NCBI GenBank assembly: GCA_017308345.1
Contig: JAFKFE010000408.1
Span: 1 to 5,902, forward strand
Length of the DNA stretch: 5,902 nucleotides
Origin: Alphaproteobacteria bacterium
GTDB lineage: Bacteria > Pseudomonadota > Alphaproteobacteria > Rhizobiales > Rhizobiaceae
Reading direction: 5' to 3'
Shown piece after piece: positions 1 through 5,289 of the stretch; position 1 is the first letter of the stretch; each line of letters starts with the position of its first letter. The notes beneath the pieces are model-generated. The model searched no databases. It worked only from the letters and a program-made list of their open reading frames with translations, and was not told the origin of the DNA. The translations under genes were made by a program, and so were the position numbers.

Positions 1-587
1 CAGATCGTCTTGTTGGTCCGGGCCCAGAGGTCGAGGAGCTGCTCGTTCAGATGGTCGCGCACGATTTCGTCGAGCGCGCCGAACGGCTCGTCCATCAAGA
101 GTAGGTCGGCGTCGAAGGCCAAGGCGCGCGCGATCGAGGCGCGCTGCTGCATGCCGCCGGAAAGCTGCCAGGGATATTTCTTCTCGAAGCCCGAGAGGTT
201 GACCAGCGCCAGCGTGCGCTTGATGCGCTCCGCCTGCTCGGCCTGGCTCAAGCCCATGACCTCCAGCGGCAGCGCCACGTTGCGCTCGATCGTGCGCCAC
301 GGGAACAGGGCGGCGGCCTGGAACACATAGCCGTAGGACCGCTTCTCGCGCGCCTGCTCGGGCGTCAGCCCGTTGACGGAGATCGTTCCGGATGTCGCCC
401 TTTCAAGATCGGCGATGACGCGCAGCAAGGTCGTCTTGCCGCAGCCGGACGGGCCGATGAAGGAGACGAATTCGCCCTTGCCGATGGTGAGATCGACATT
501 GGAGAGCGCCTGCACCGGACCGTCATTGGTCTGGAAGGTGAGGCCGAGCTTGCTTGCCGCGACGACGGCTGGCGACTGTCCGGTCAT
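1..587 (-). CDS. ABC transporter ATP-binding protein, NitT/TauT type (partial, 3' end off the left edge)
   Basis: This is the ATPase subunit of an importer. It would sit on the cytoplasmic face of a permease and power uptake of a small organic solute. 195 residues are visible; the family usually has about 250-270, so the C-terminus with the switch histidine lies outside the window. Visible motifs are Walker A GPSGCGKTT (residues 45-53), Q-loop Gln90 in YVFQ, signature LSGGMQQ (142-148), Walker B LLLMDEP (162-168) with catalytic Glu167, and the D-loop ALD (171-173). The ALFPW segment after the Q-loop and the MDEPFGALD wording are typical of the SsuB/TauB/ThiZ-like group. The start is the ATG at 587-585; no in-frame ATG, GTG or TTG lies close upstream, and the Shine-Dalgarno is weak. 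The substrate cannot be read from the ATPase. The pyrimidine-catabolism neighbourhood makes a pyrimidine or related nitrogen compound a reasonable inference. It is transcribed away from the cupin gene. Confidence 0.93.
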   Translation of the reverse strand, partial: MTGQSPAVVAASKLGLTFQTNDGPVQALSNVDLTIGKGEFVSFIGPSGCGKTTLLRVIADLERATSGTISVNGLTPEQAREKRSYGYVFQAAALFPWRTIERNVALPLEVMGLSQAEQAERIKRTLALVNLSGFEKKYPWQLSGGMQQRASIARALAFDADLLLMDEPFGALDEIVRDHLNEQLLDLWARTNKTI

Positions 588-706
588 TGGCTCGGGCCCG
601 CCATACGCGGCCGCTGCCGCGATGTCCGCAATCCGGTTGATTTTATGATAGCGTTGCTTTCCACTCGTCCCGTCCCACCCGATCGACGCCGTCCGGAGCC
701 TTGCCG
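588..706. promoter_or_regulatory. Divergent intergenic region between the ABC ATPase and the cupin gene
   Basis: This 119-base gap must hold the start signals of the cupin gene (rightward) and probably of the ABC transporter genes (leftward). A short AT-rich island at 637-650 stands out in GC-rich surroundings. It contains TATGAT at 644-649, a 5-of-6 match to a sigma-70 -10 box on the plus strand, but I found no convincing -35 box at the right distance. I looked for, and did not find, a TGACC/GGTCA inverted repeat like those upstream of the regulator gene. A GGAG at 695-698 lies 8 bases before the ATG at 707. Confidence 0.3.
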
Positions 707-1111
707 ATGCCGCCTAAACCCACCTGTCATCTCGTTCGCCCCGAAAGCACCTATGAGGGCAAGCAGGGGCTGAGCTATTTCGCCGGCATCGCCGCCGAAA
801 CCGTCGGCTCGTCCGGCATCTGCATGCATCTTCTCACCATGCCGCCCGGCGCCCGCGCCAAGGCGCATAAGCATGAAAGCCACGAGACGGCGATCTATGT
901 GCTGTCCGGCGAAGTCCACACCTGGTACGGCGACCGGCTCGAGCATCACATCGTCGTCAAGGCCGGCGACCTCTTCTACATCCCGGCGGGCGTGCCGCAT
1001 CTGCCGGCCAATCTGAGCGGCGCCCCCTCTTCGGCCGTCATCGCCCGCACCGATCCCAACGAGCAGGAAAGCGTCGTCCTGCTCCCGGAACTGGATGCTC
1101 TGGTTGCCTGA
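707..1111 (+). CDS. Small single-domain cupin protein
   Basis: This is a 134-residue, probably cytosolic, single beta-barrel cupin with no signal peptide. Cupin motif 1 is GARAKAHKHESHE... (about residues 48-60) with candidate metal ligands His54, His56 and Glu60, followed by the strand IYVLSG. Motif 2, GDLFYIPAGVPHLPAN (about 87-102), matches the G-x5-P-x-G-x2-H-x3-N pattern exactly and supplies the last ligand, His98. A mononuclear metal site is therefore likely. Small cupins of this kind include isomerases, dioxygenases and sugar- or ligand-binding proteins, and the sequence does not show which this is. I chose the ATG at 707 because GGAG at 695-698 is 8 bases upstream. The in-frame TTG at 701 would leave only two bases. 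The gene diverges from the ABC ATPase and converges with the exported-protein gene, with a 17-base gap at the stop codons. It may be a house-cleaning or pathway accessory enzyme, but no role can be assigned. Confidence 0.87.
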   Translation: MPPKPTCHLVRPESTYEGKQGLSYFAGIAAETVGSSGICMHLLTMPPGARAKAHKHESHETAIYVLSGEVHTWYGDRLEHHIVVKAGDLFYIPAGVPHLPANLSGAPSSAVIARTDPNEQESVVLLPELDALVA

Positions 1112-1128
1112 GGCTGGCGGGACCACCG

Positions 1129-1506
1129 TCATTTGCACCGGGAGACTTCGCCCATCACATTGCCGTCTTCGTCGGTCACCACCAGCTTCTTCGCATTCTT
1201 CGCGCTGCGCTTGATGCTGAACTTGGTGGGCGCCTGTCCGTCTTCGCCTTCGGCCTCGCATTTTGCCGTCACCACCAGCGAGCCGTCGGCCTGGGCCTGC
1301 TTGTCGCTGAAGGTGCAGGCGCTGGCCGCCGTGATCAGTTCCTTGTCGGTCACAAGCAGCATCTTGTCGGCGGCGACTTCCTGGCCGTTTCGGTTGATGC
1401 AGCCATATTTGTCGCCATAAGGCTTGCTGAGGTCGATGCCGGCGGCCGACGCATGGCCGGCGGCAAGAATCAAGGCAGCGGTGAAGAACAGCCCCCCGCG
1501 CCGCAT
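1129..1506 (-). CDS. Small exported four-cysteine protein, function unknown
   Basis: This is a 125-residue protein that I do not recognise. It begins MRRGGLFFTAALILAAGHASA, a classical Sec signal peptide with a basic start, a hydrophobic core and an A-S-A cleavage site after about residue 21. The mature protein has about 104 residues, is rich in Lys, Asp and Glu, and should be periplasmic. Four cysteines (36, 64, 83 and 124) could form two disulfides. The start is the ATG at 1506-1504, with GGGAG six bases upstream. The open frame continues upstream to 1626, but that part is an Arg/Pro/Ser-rich shadow of the hydantoinase gene and would hide the signal peptide. The ATG lies one base after the hydantoinase stop (TGAGATG), so the two genes are probably co-transcribed and possibly translationally coupled. 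A periplasmic protein at the end of a cytosolic catabolic operon is unexpected. Confidence 0.8.
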   Translation of the reverse strand: MRRGGLFFTAALILAAGHASAAGIDLSKPYGDKYGCINRNGQEVAADKMLLVTDKELITAASACTFSDKQAQADGSLVVTAKCEAEGEDGQAPTKFSIKRSAKNAKKLVVTDEDGNVMGEVSRCK

Positions 1507-1507
1507 C

Positions 1508-2959
1508 TCAAACTCCCGTCGCCGGAATGCCTGTACGCTCCACCCTGCGCGGCGCGGAAATCTCCTTCCAGGTCGAGAGCGCCCGGTTGACGGCGGCGTT
1601 CGGCTCGCGGGCGACGAACTCGCCATGGCCGGCTTTAGCCTTGACCTCCGCTTCCTCGATCGACAATTCGCCGCGCGAGAACACGAAGCGCGGCAGCCCC
1701 GTCACCTCAATGCCTTCGAAGACGTTGTAGTCGATCACCGATTGCTGCTTCTTGGCCGAGATGGTCTTCTTGCGCTTCGGGTCCCAGACGATGATGTCGG
1801 CGTCCGCGCCTTCGACGATCGCGCCCTTCTTCGGATACATGTTGAGGATCTTGGCGATGTTGGTCGAGGTCACCGCGACGAACTCGTTCATCGTCAGCCG
1901 TCCGGTGTTGACGCCGGTGGTCCACAACACGGGCAAGCGATCCTCGAGCCCACCGGTGCCGTTCGGGATCCTGGTGAAATCGCCGACACCGTTGCGCTTC
2001 TGCTTGGTGGTGAAGGCGCAGTGGTCGGTCGCCACCACCTGCAACGATCCGGCCTGCAGACCGGCCCACAGCGAATCCTGGTGAAGCTTGTTGCGGAAAG
2101 GCGGGCTCATCACGCGGCGCGCCGCGTGGTCCCAATCCTTGTTGAAATATTCGGTCTCGTCGAGCGTCAGGTGCTGGATCAGCGGCTCGCCGAACACCCG
2201 CATGCCCTTCTGGCGCGCGCGCCGGATGGCCTCGTGGCTCTGCTCGCAGGAGACGTGCACGACATAGAGCGGCACGCCGGCCATGTCGGCGATCATGATG
2301 GCGCGGTTTGTGGCCTCGCCTTCCACTTCCGGCGGGCGCGAATAGGCGTGGCCCTCGGGGCCGTTGTTGCCGGCCGCCAAAAGCTTCTGCGAGAGCGCGG
2401 CGACCACGTCGCCATTTTCGGCGTGGACGAGCGGCAGCGCGCCGAGATCGGCGCAGCGCTGGAACGACGCATACATCTCGTCGTCGTCGACCATCAGCGC
2501 GCCCTTATAGGCCATGAAATGCTTGAACGAGGTGATGCCCCTGTCGACGACGGTCGCCATCTCGTCGAACACCTGCTTGCCCCACCAGGTGATCGCCATG
2601 TGGAAGGAATAGTCGCACGACGCCTTCGAGGTCTTGTTGTCCCACATCTGGAGAGCCTCCAGCAGCGACTGCTGCGGCGCGGGCAGGCAGAAATCGACCA
2701 CCATCGTCGTGCCGCCGGAGAGTGCTGCGCGCGTGCCGGATTCGAAATCGTCGGCTGAATAGGTGCCCATGAAAGGCATTTCGAGATGCGTATGCGGATC
2801 GATGCCGCCCGGCATGACATAGCAGCCGGTGGCGTCGAACTCATGGTCGCCATGCAGGTTCGAGCCGATGGCGACGATCTTGCCGTGCTGCATCAGCACG
2901 TCGGCCTTCCATGTGCGGTCGGCGGTGACGATAGTGCCGTTCCTGATGACTTTGGTCAT
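1508..2959 (-). CDS. hydA: Dihydropyrimidinase / D-hydantoinase
   Basis: This cyclic amidohydrolase reversibly opens 5,6-dihydrouracil or dihydrothymine to the N-carbamoyl-beta-amino acid, the second step of reductive pyrimidine degradation; related enzymes also open 5-substituted hydantoins. It has 483 residues, a full family length. The binuclear zinc site is complete: His57 and His59 in GGIDPHTHLEMPF, the carboxylated lysine Lys146 in SFKHFMAYKG, His179 in LVHAENGD, His235 in VVHVSCE and Asp312 in VATDHCAF. Tyr151 of the MAY segment matches the catalytic tyrosine of the family, and IPNGTGGLEDR (331-341) is the conserved substrate-loop segment. The C-terminal region (about 420-483) is the usual tail. 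The start ATG at 2959 has GGGAG at 2970-2966. It is the third gene of the leftward unit, 13 bases after the 72-residue gene. The neighbouring carbamoyl hydrolase and RutR-like regulator favour dihydropyrimidinase as the physiological role over a hydantoin-specific role. Confidence 0.95.
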   Translation of the reverse strand: MTKVIRNGTIVTADRTWKADVLMQHGKIVAIGSNLHGDHEFDATGCYVMPGGIDPHTHLEMPFMGTYSADDFESGTRAALSGGTTMVVDFCLPAPQQSLLEALQMWDNKTSKASCDYSFHMAITWWGKQVFDEMATVVDRGITSFKHFMAYKGALMVDDDEMYASFQRCADLGALPLVHAENGDVVAALSQKLLAAGNNGPEGHAYSRPPEVEGEATNRAIMIADMAGVPLYVVHVSCEQSHEAIRRARQKGMRVFGEPLIQHLTLDETEYFNKDWDHAARRVMSPPFRNKLHQDSLWAGLQAGSLQVVATDHCAFTTKQKRNGVGDFTRIPNGTGGLEDRLPVLWTTGVNTGRLTMNEFVAVTSTNIAKILNMYPKKGAIVEGADADIIVWDPKRKKTISAKKQQSVIDYNVFEGIEVTGLPRFVFSRGELSIEEAEVKAKAGHGEFVAREPNAAVNRALSTWKEISAPRRVERTGIPATGV

Positions 2960-2972
2960 TTTTCTCTCCCAA

Positions 2973-3191
2973 CTATTCGTCCCGCTCGATCACGATATCG
3001 CGATAGACCAAGGCGCCGCCCGGGTTCATGTAAATTCCCCAGTCGACGTTTTCACAGAGAAAGGCGGCGGCCTTTTCGATCGTGGCAAATCGAACCGCTT
3101 TCCCGCGATTGTTCTCGCTCTTTGGGAAGCATTGGTACAGACCGTCAATCGGCACGGCCTCTTGCCCGGTGCCCCGTTTGACGATCTTCAT
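2973..3191 (-). CDS. 72-residue conserved-looking hypothetical protein inside the pyrimidine operon
   Basis: This small gene lies between the hydrolase and the dihydropyrimidinase. Its ATG (3191-3189) overlaps the hydrolase TGA (3190-3188) as ATGA, the classic layout for translational coupling, and it has only a weak Shine-Dalgarno of its own. It ends with TAG at 2975-2973, 13 bases before the hydA start. The protein starts MKIVKRGTGQEAVPIDG and contains YQCFPKSENN, RGKAVRFATIEKAAAFL and a C-terminal WGIYMNPGGALVYRDIV segment. It has no signal peptide or membrane segment, so it is probably cytosolic. The RFATIEKAAAFLCEN stretch looks helical, and the hydrophobic segment ending in YRDIVI looks like a strand, consistent with a small alpha/beta fold. 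I do not recognise a family. The conservative-looking composition and exact packing argue for a real gene. It might be a subunit or modulator of one of the flanking enzymes, but that is inference. Confidence 0.8.
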   Translation of the reverse strand: MKIVKRGTGQEAVPIDGLYQCFPKSENNRGKAVRFATIEKAAAFLCENVDWGIYMNPGGALVYRDIVIERDE

Positions 3192-4438
3192 TCCACGATA
3201 CCCGCCGTTTCGACCACCGCGTGGAACAGCACGTCGGCGCCCGCCGCCGCCCATTCCTTGGAGATTTCCTCGGCCTCGTTGTGGCTGAGACCGCCGACGC
3301 AGGGGCACATGACCATGGTCGCCGGCGCCACCTTGGCCGCCCAGCAGGCATCGTGGCCGGCGCCTGAAATGATGTCCATGTGACTGTAGCCGAGCTTCTC
3401 GGCGGCGGTGCGCACACGGCCGACCAGCGTCGGATCGAAGGTTATCGGATCGAAATGGCCGACCGCCTCGACCGAACATTTCACGCCGAGCGCCTCGCAG
3501 ATCTTCGGCGCTTCCTTCTCGATGCGGGCGCGCATTCCGTCGAGCTTTGCCTGGTCGGGCGAGCGGATGTCGACGGTGAAGATGACGGTGCCCGGCAAAA
3601 CGTTGCGCGAGTTGGGCGTGAACTTCACCTGTCCGACGCCGCCGACGGCGCCGGGCTGGTTTTCCATGGCGACGGCCTGGACCATCTCCAGGATGCGGGC
3701 CATGGCGAGGCCGGCATTGACGCGCATGTTCATTGGCGTCGAGCCGGTATGCGCCTCCTTGCCGGTCAGGGTGAATTCCAGCCACCACAGACCCTGGCAG
3801 TGGGTCACCACGCCGATTTGCTTGTTCTGCGCCTCCAGGATCGGTCCCTGCTCGATGTGGTACTCGAAATAGGCATGCATCTTGCGGGCGCCGACCTTCT
3901 CGTCGCCGACCCAGCCGATCCGCTTCAGCTCGTCGCCGAAGGTTGCGCCTTCCATGTCCTTGCGGGCGTAGGCGTAGTCCAGCGTGTGCACGCCGGCGAA
4001 CACGCCGGAGGCCAGCATGGCCGGCGCGAAACGTGCGCCCTCCTCGTTGGTCCAGTTCGTGACCACGATCGGATGCTTCGTCTTGATGCCGAGATCGTTG
4101 AGCGAACGGGCGACCTCGAGCGCAGAGAGCACGCCGAGCACACCGTCATATTTGCCGCCGGTGGGCTGGGTATCGAGGTGAGAGCCGACATAGACGGGCA
4201 ACGCGTCCGGATCGGTGCCGGCGCGCGTCATGAACATGGTGCCCATCTGATCGACGCCCATCGAGAGCCCGGCCTCGTCGCACCAGGACTTGAACAGCGC
4301 ACGGCCCTCCTTGTCGGAATCGGTGAGCGTCTGGCGATTGTTGCCGCCGGCGATGCCGGGGCCGATCTTCGCCATCTCCATCAGGGTGTCCCACAAACGG
4401 TCTGAATTGATTCGCAGATTCTCGCCTGGTGCGGCCAT
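3188..4438 (-). CDS. M20-family zinc hydrolase: N-carbamoyl-beta-alanine / N-carbamoyl-amino acid amidohydrolase
   Basis: This cytosolic amidohydrolase removes the carbamoyl group from N-carbamoyl-beta-alanine or a similar ureido acid, giving the amino acid, CO2 and ammonia. It has 416 residues, the normal length for the AmaB/HyuC/beta-ureidopropionase/allantoate amidohydrolase group. Zinc-site motifs are complete: His87 in GSHLDTQPTGG, bridging Asp98 in GKYDGVLG, the Glu132-Glu133 pair in NEEGARFAP (catalytic base and ligand), His194 in EYHIEQGPILE and His386 in GGLSHNEAEE. The lid/dimerisation segment has GKEAHTGSTPMNMR (227-239), and NSRNVLPG (276-283) and SGAGHDACWAA complete the family signature. 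The start ATG at 4438 follows GGGA about seven bases upstream. It is the first gene of the leftward unit, directly downstream of the paired operators. Motifs alone cannot separate ureidopropionase, carbamoyl-L-amino acid hydrolase and allantoate amidohydrolase. The adjacent dihydropyrimidinase and RutR-like regulator favour beta-ureidopropionase. Confidence 0.93.
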   Translation of the reverse strand: MAAPGENLRINSDRLWDTLMEMAKIGPGIAGGNNRQTLTDSDKEGRALFKSWCDEAGLSMGVDQMGTMFMTRAGTDPDALPVYVGSHLDTQPTGGKYDGVLGVLSALEVARSLNDLGIKTKHPIVVTNWTNEEGARFAPAMLASGVFAGVHTLDYAYARKDMEGATFGDELKRIGWVGDEKVGARKMHAYFEYHIEQGPILEAQNKQIGVVTHCQGLWWLEFTLTGKEAHTGSTPMNMRVNAGLAMARILEMVQAVAMENQPGAVGGVGQVKFTPNSRNVLPGTVIFTVDIRSPDQAKLDGMRARIEKEAPKICEALGVKCSVEAVGHFDPITFDPTLVGRVRTAAEKLGYSHMDIISGAGHDACWAAKVAPATMVMCPCVGGLSHNEAEEISKEWAAAGADVLFHAVVETAGIVE

Positions 4439-4475
4439 TTGCGGTTCCCATTTACATCCGGGGTCTTGTCGCCCC

Positions 4476-4504
4476 TTGAGTGCTTTGCATCCTGACCGTA
4501 TGGT
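4476..4504 (+). promoter_or_regulatory. Possible sigma-70 promoter of the rutR-like gene
   Basis: TTGAGT at 4476-4481 (4 of 6 to TTGACA) and TATGGT at 4499-4504 (4 of 6 to TATAAT) are 17 bases apart, the optimal spacing. The -10 hexamer lies inside the first operator (4492-4507), so a bound repressor would block it; this predicts autoregulation. The hexamer matches are modest and the call is tentative. Confidence 0.35.
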
Positions 4505-4507
4505 CAG
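4492..4507. promoter_or_regulatory. RutR-like operator, site 1
   Basis: CTGACCGTATGGTCAG is a perfect inverted repeat with two 6-base arms around a 4-base centre. It agrees with the published E. coli RutR consensus TTGACCAnnTGGTCAA at TGACC and at TGGTCA. It lies in the control region shared by the leftward hydrolase operon and the rightward TetR-family gene. It is centred 61 bases upstream of the regulator ATG and 61 bases upstream of the hydrolase ATG. Binding by the neighbouring regulator is inferred from the motif match and the location. Confidence 0.75.
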
Positions 4508-4512
4508 CTTTC

Positions 4513-4540
4513 AGACTACACAACCTGACCAAGCGGTCAA
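4513..4540 (-). promoter_or_regulatory. Possible leftward promoter of the hydrolase-hydA operon
   Basis: On the minus strand TTGACC (4540-4535) matches the -35 consensus at 5 of 6 positions. The best-placed -10 is the poor TAGTCT (4518-4513), after a 16-base spacer. The -35 hexamer is one arm of operator site 2, so repressor binding would occlude it. The weak -10 keeps confidence low. Confidence 0.25.
4525..4540. promoter_or_regulatory. RutR-like operator, site 2
   Basis: CTGACCAAGCGGTCAA has inverted arms TGACC and GGTCA around AAGC, with the same half-site and spacing as site 1. Compared with the E. coli RutR consensus TTGACCAnnTGGTCAA it keeps TGACCA and GGTCAA. The centres of the two sites are 33 bases apart, close to three helical turns, so both dimers would sit on the same face of the DNA. 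It ends 19 bases before the regulator ATG. Confidence 0.72.
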
Positions 4541-4559
4541 CGAGAATCTTGGGGGAGAC

Positions 4560-5198
4560 ATGACGGAATCCACCCGTCCAATGCGGCGCCAGGACATAAG
4601 GCGGGAGAATGAAAGGGCCATTCTGCTCGCCGCCGAAAAAGTGTTCGCTGAAGCGGGGTTTGGCGGTGCCACGATGCAGCTGATCGCCGATCTGGCGGGG
4701 CTGCCAAAGGCAAATCTCCACTATTATTTCGCCACCAAGGAAGAGCTTTACCGGTCCGTTGTCCAAAACATCTTCGAGATCTGGCTGCAGGCGGCCAATT
4801 GCTTCGACGCGGCGCGCGGGCCGATAGACGGCATCAGCGCCTATATCGACGCCAAGATGGAAATCTCGCGCCGCCACCCGGACGGTTCGAAAGTCTGGGC
4901 TTCAGAAGTGATGCACGGCGCGCCGGTGCTTCAGGACTATATGGAATCGACGCTGCGCGAATGGACCGACGGCCGCGTCGCGATCATCAGGCGCTGGATT
5001 GATGAAGGCAAGATGGACCCGGTGGACCCGCGTCATCTGCTCTACATGCTCTGGGCCACGACCCAGCACTACGCCGATTTCGGCCACCAGATCGAGACGC
5101 TCAACGGCGGCAAGCCCCTGTCCAGCCGGCAATGGCAAGAGGCCAAGGAGAATATCAAGCGGGTGATCCTGACAGGTATCGGCGCGCTGCCCGCCTGA
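4560..5198 (+). CDS. rutR: TetR-family transcriptional regulator, RutR-like
   Basis: This is a 212-residue DNA-binding regulator, the same length as E. coli RutR, the uracil/thymine-responsive regulator of pyrimidine use. The N-terminal helix-turn-helix spans about residues 17-63, with AAEKVFAEAGF, MQLIADLAGLPKANLHYYF and KEELY in the usual TetR arrangement. The ligand/dimer domain carries segments I recall from E. coli RutR: EIWL (Trp75), AYIDAKMEISRRHP, GAPVL and especially DPRHLLYMLWATTQHYADF (Trp165, Gln169, Tyr171). From memory, the equivalent Trp and Gln residues line the uracil pocket in E. coli. The start is the ATG at 4560, preceded by the purine run GGGGGAG at 4551-4557. The frame stays open upstream to 4290, but that part is antisense to the hydrolase and crosses the operators. 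It diverges from the hydrolase operon, with two matching operators between them, so it probably represses that operon until a pyrimidine ligand binds. Confidence 0.93.
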   Translation: MTESTRPMRRQDIRRENERAILLAAEKVFAEAGFGGATMQLIADLAGLPKANLHYYFATKEELYRSVVQNIFEIWLQAANCFDAARGPIDGISAYIDAKMEISRRHPDGSKVWASEVMHGAPVLQDYMESTLREWTDGRVAIIRRWIDEGKMDPVDPRHLLYMLWATTQHYADFGHQIETLNGGKPLSSRQWQEAKENIKRVILTGIGALPA

Positions 5199-5245
5199 TT
5201 CAGACCGCTCTCAGGATCGGCGCGTCGACCTCGGCCGACCGCGCT

Positions 5246-5280
5246 GCGGACACCCTCCCCTCGGCGGGGAGGGTGTCCGC
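5246..5280. terminator. Perfect 15-bp hairpin between convergent genes (bidirectional terminator or dispersed palindrome)
   Basis: GCGGACACCCTCCCC (5246-5260) pairs perfectly with GGGGAGGGTGTCCGC (5266-5280) across the 5-base loop TCGGC. It lies 9 bases after the aminotransferase stop (leftward) and 47 bases after the regulator stop (rightward), the right place for a two-way terminator. Neither side carries a T-tract, so it is not a textbook intrinsic terminator. The CACCCTCCCC/GGGGAGGGTG core resembles palindromes that, from memory, recur between genes in rhizobial genomes, so it may be a copy of a dispersed repeat that also stabilises or ends transcripts. Confidence 0.6.
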
Positions 5281-5289
5281 GGTAGCCCA

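Noticed and set aside
584..1261. A 225-codon minus-strand open frame across the cupin gene.
   Set aside because: It is a low-complexity Arg/Gly-rich shadow. The plus-strand cupin has both conserved motifs and a ribosome binding site.
1507..1626. A 40-residue N-terminal extension of the exported four-cysteine protein.
   Set aside because: It overlaps the hydantoinase 3' end in another frame, is Arg/Pro/Ser rich, and would put the signal peptide inside the protein. The ATG at 1506 has a good Shine-Dalgarno.
1424..2758. A 444-codon plus-strand open frame opposite the hydantoinase gene.
   Set aside because: It is antisense to a gene with a complete catalytic site. Its Arg/His/Asp/Leu-rich composition is typical of the reverse frame of a high-GC gene, and it shows no recognisable domain.
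3192..3788. The upstream part of the minus-strand open frame that ends in the 72-residue gene.
   Set aside because: It lies within the hydrolase gene in another frame and is Arg/Gly rich. Only the part from the ATG at 3191 has normal protein composition and coupling to its neighbours.
3380..4405. A 341-codon plus-strand open frame opposite the M20 hydrolase gene.
   Set aside because: It is an antisense shadow with the same biased composition and no motif. The hydrolase on the other strand has all its family motifs.
4460..4475. GGGG...CCCC hairpin in the leader of the hydrolase mRNA, considered as a regulatory structure.
   Set aside because: The stem is only 4 bp with an 8-base loop and no further pairing, which is expected by chance in GC-rich DNA.
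4290..4559. A possible 90-residue N-terminal extension of the TetR-family regulator.
   Set aside because: The extension runs antisense through the hydrolase start and across both operators. The ATG at 4560 gives a protein of exactly RutR length with the helix-turn-helix at the usual place.
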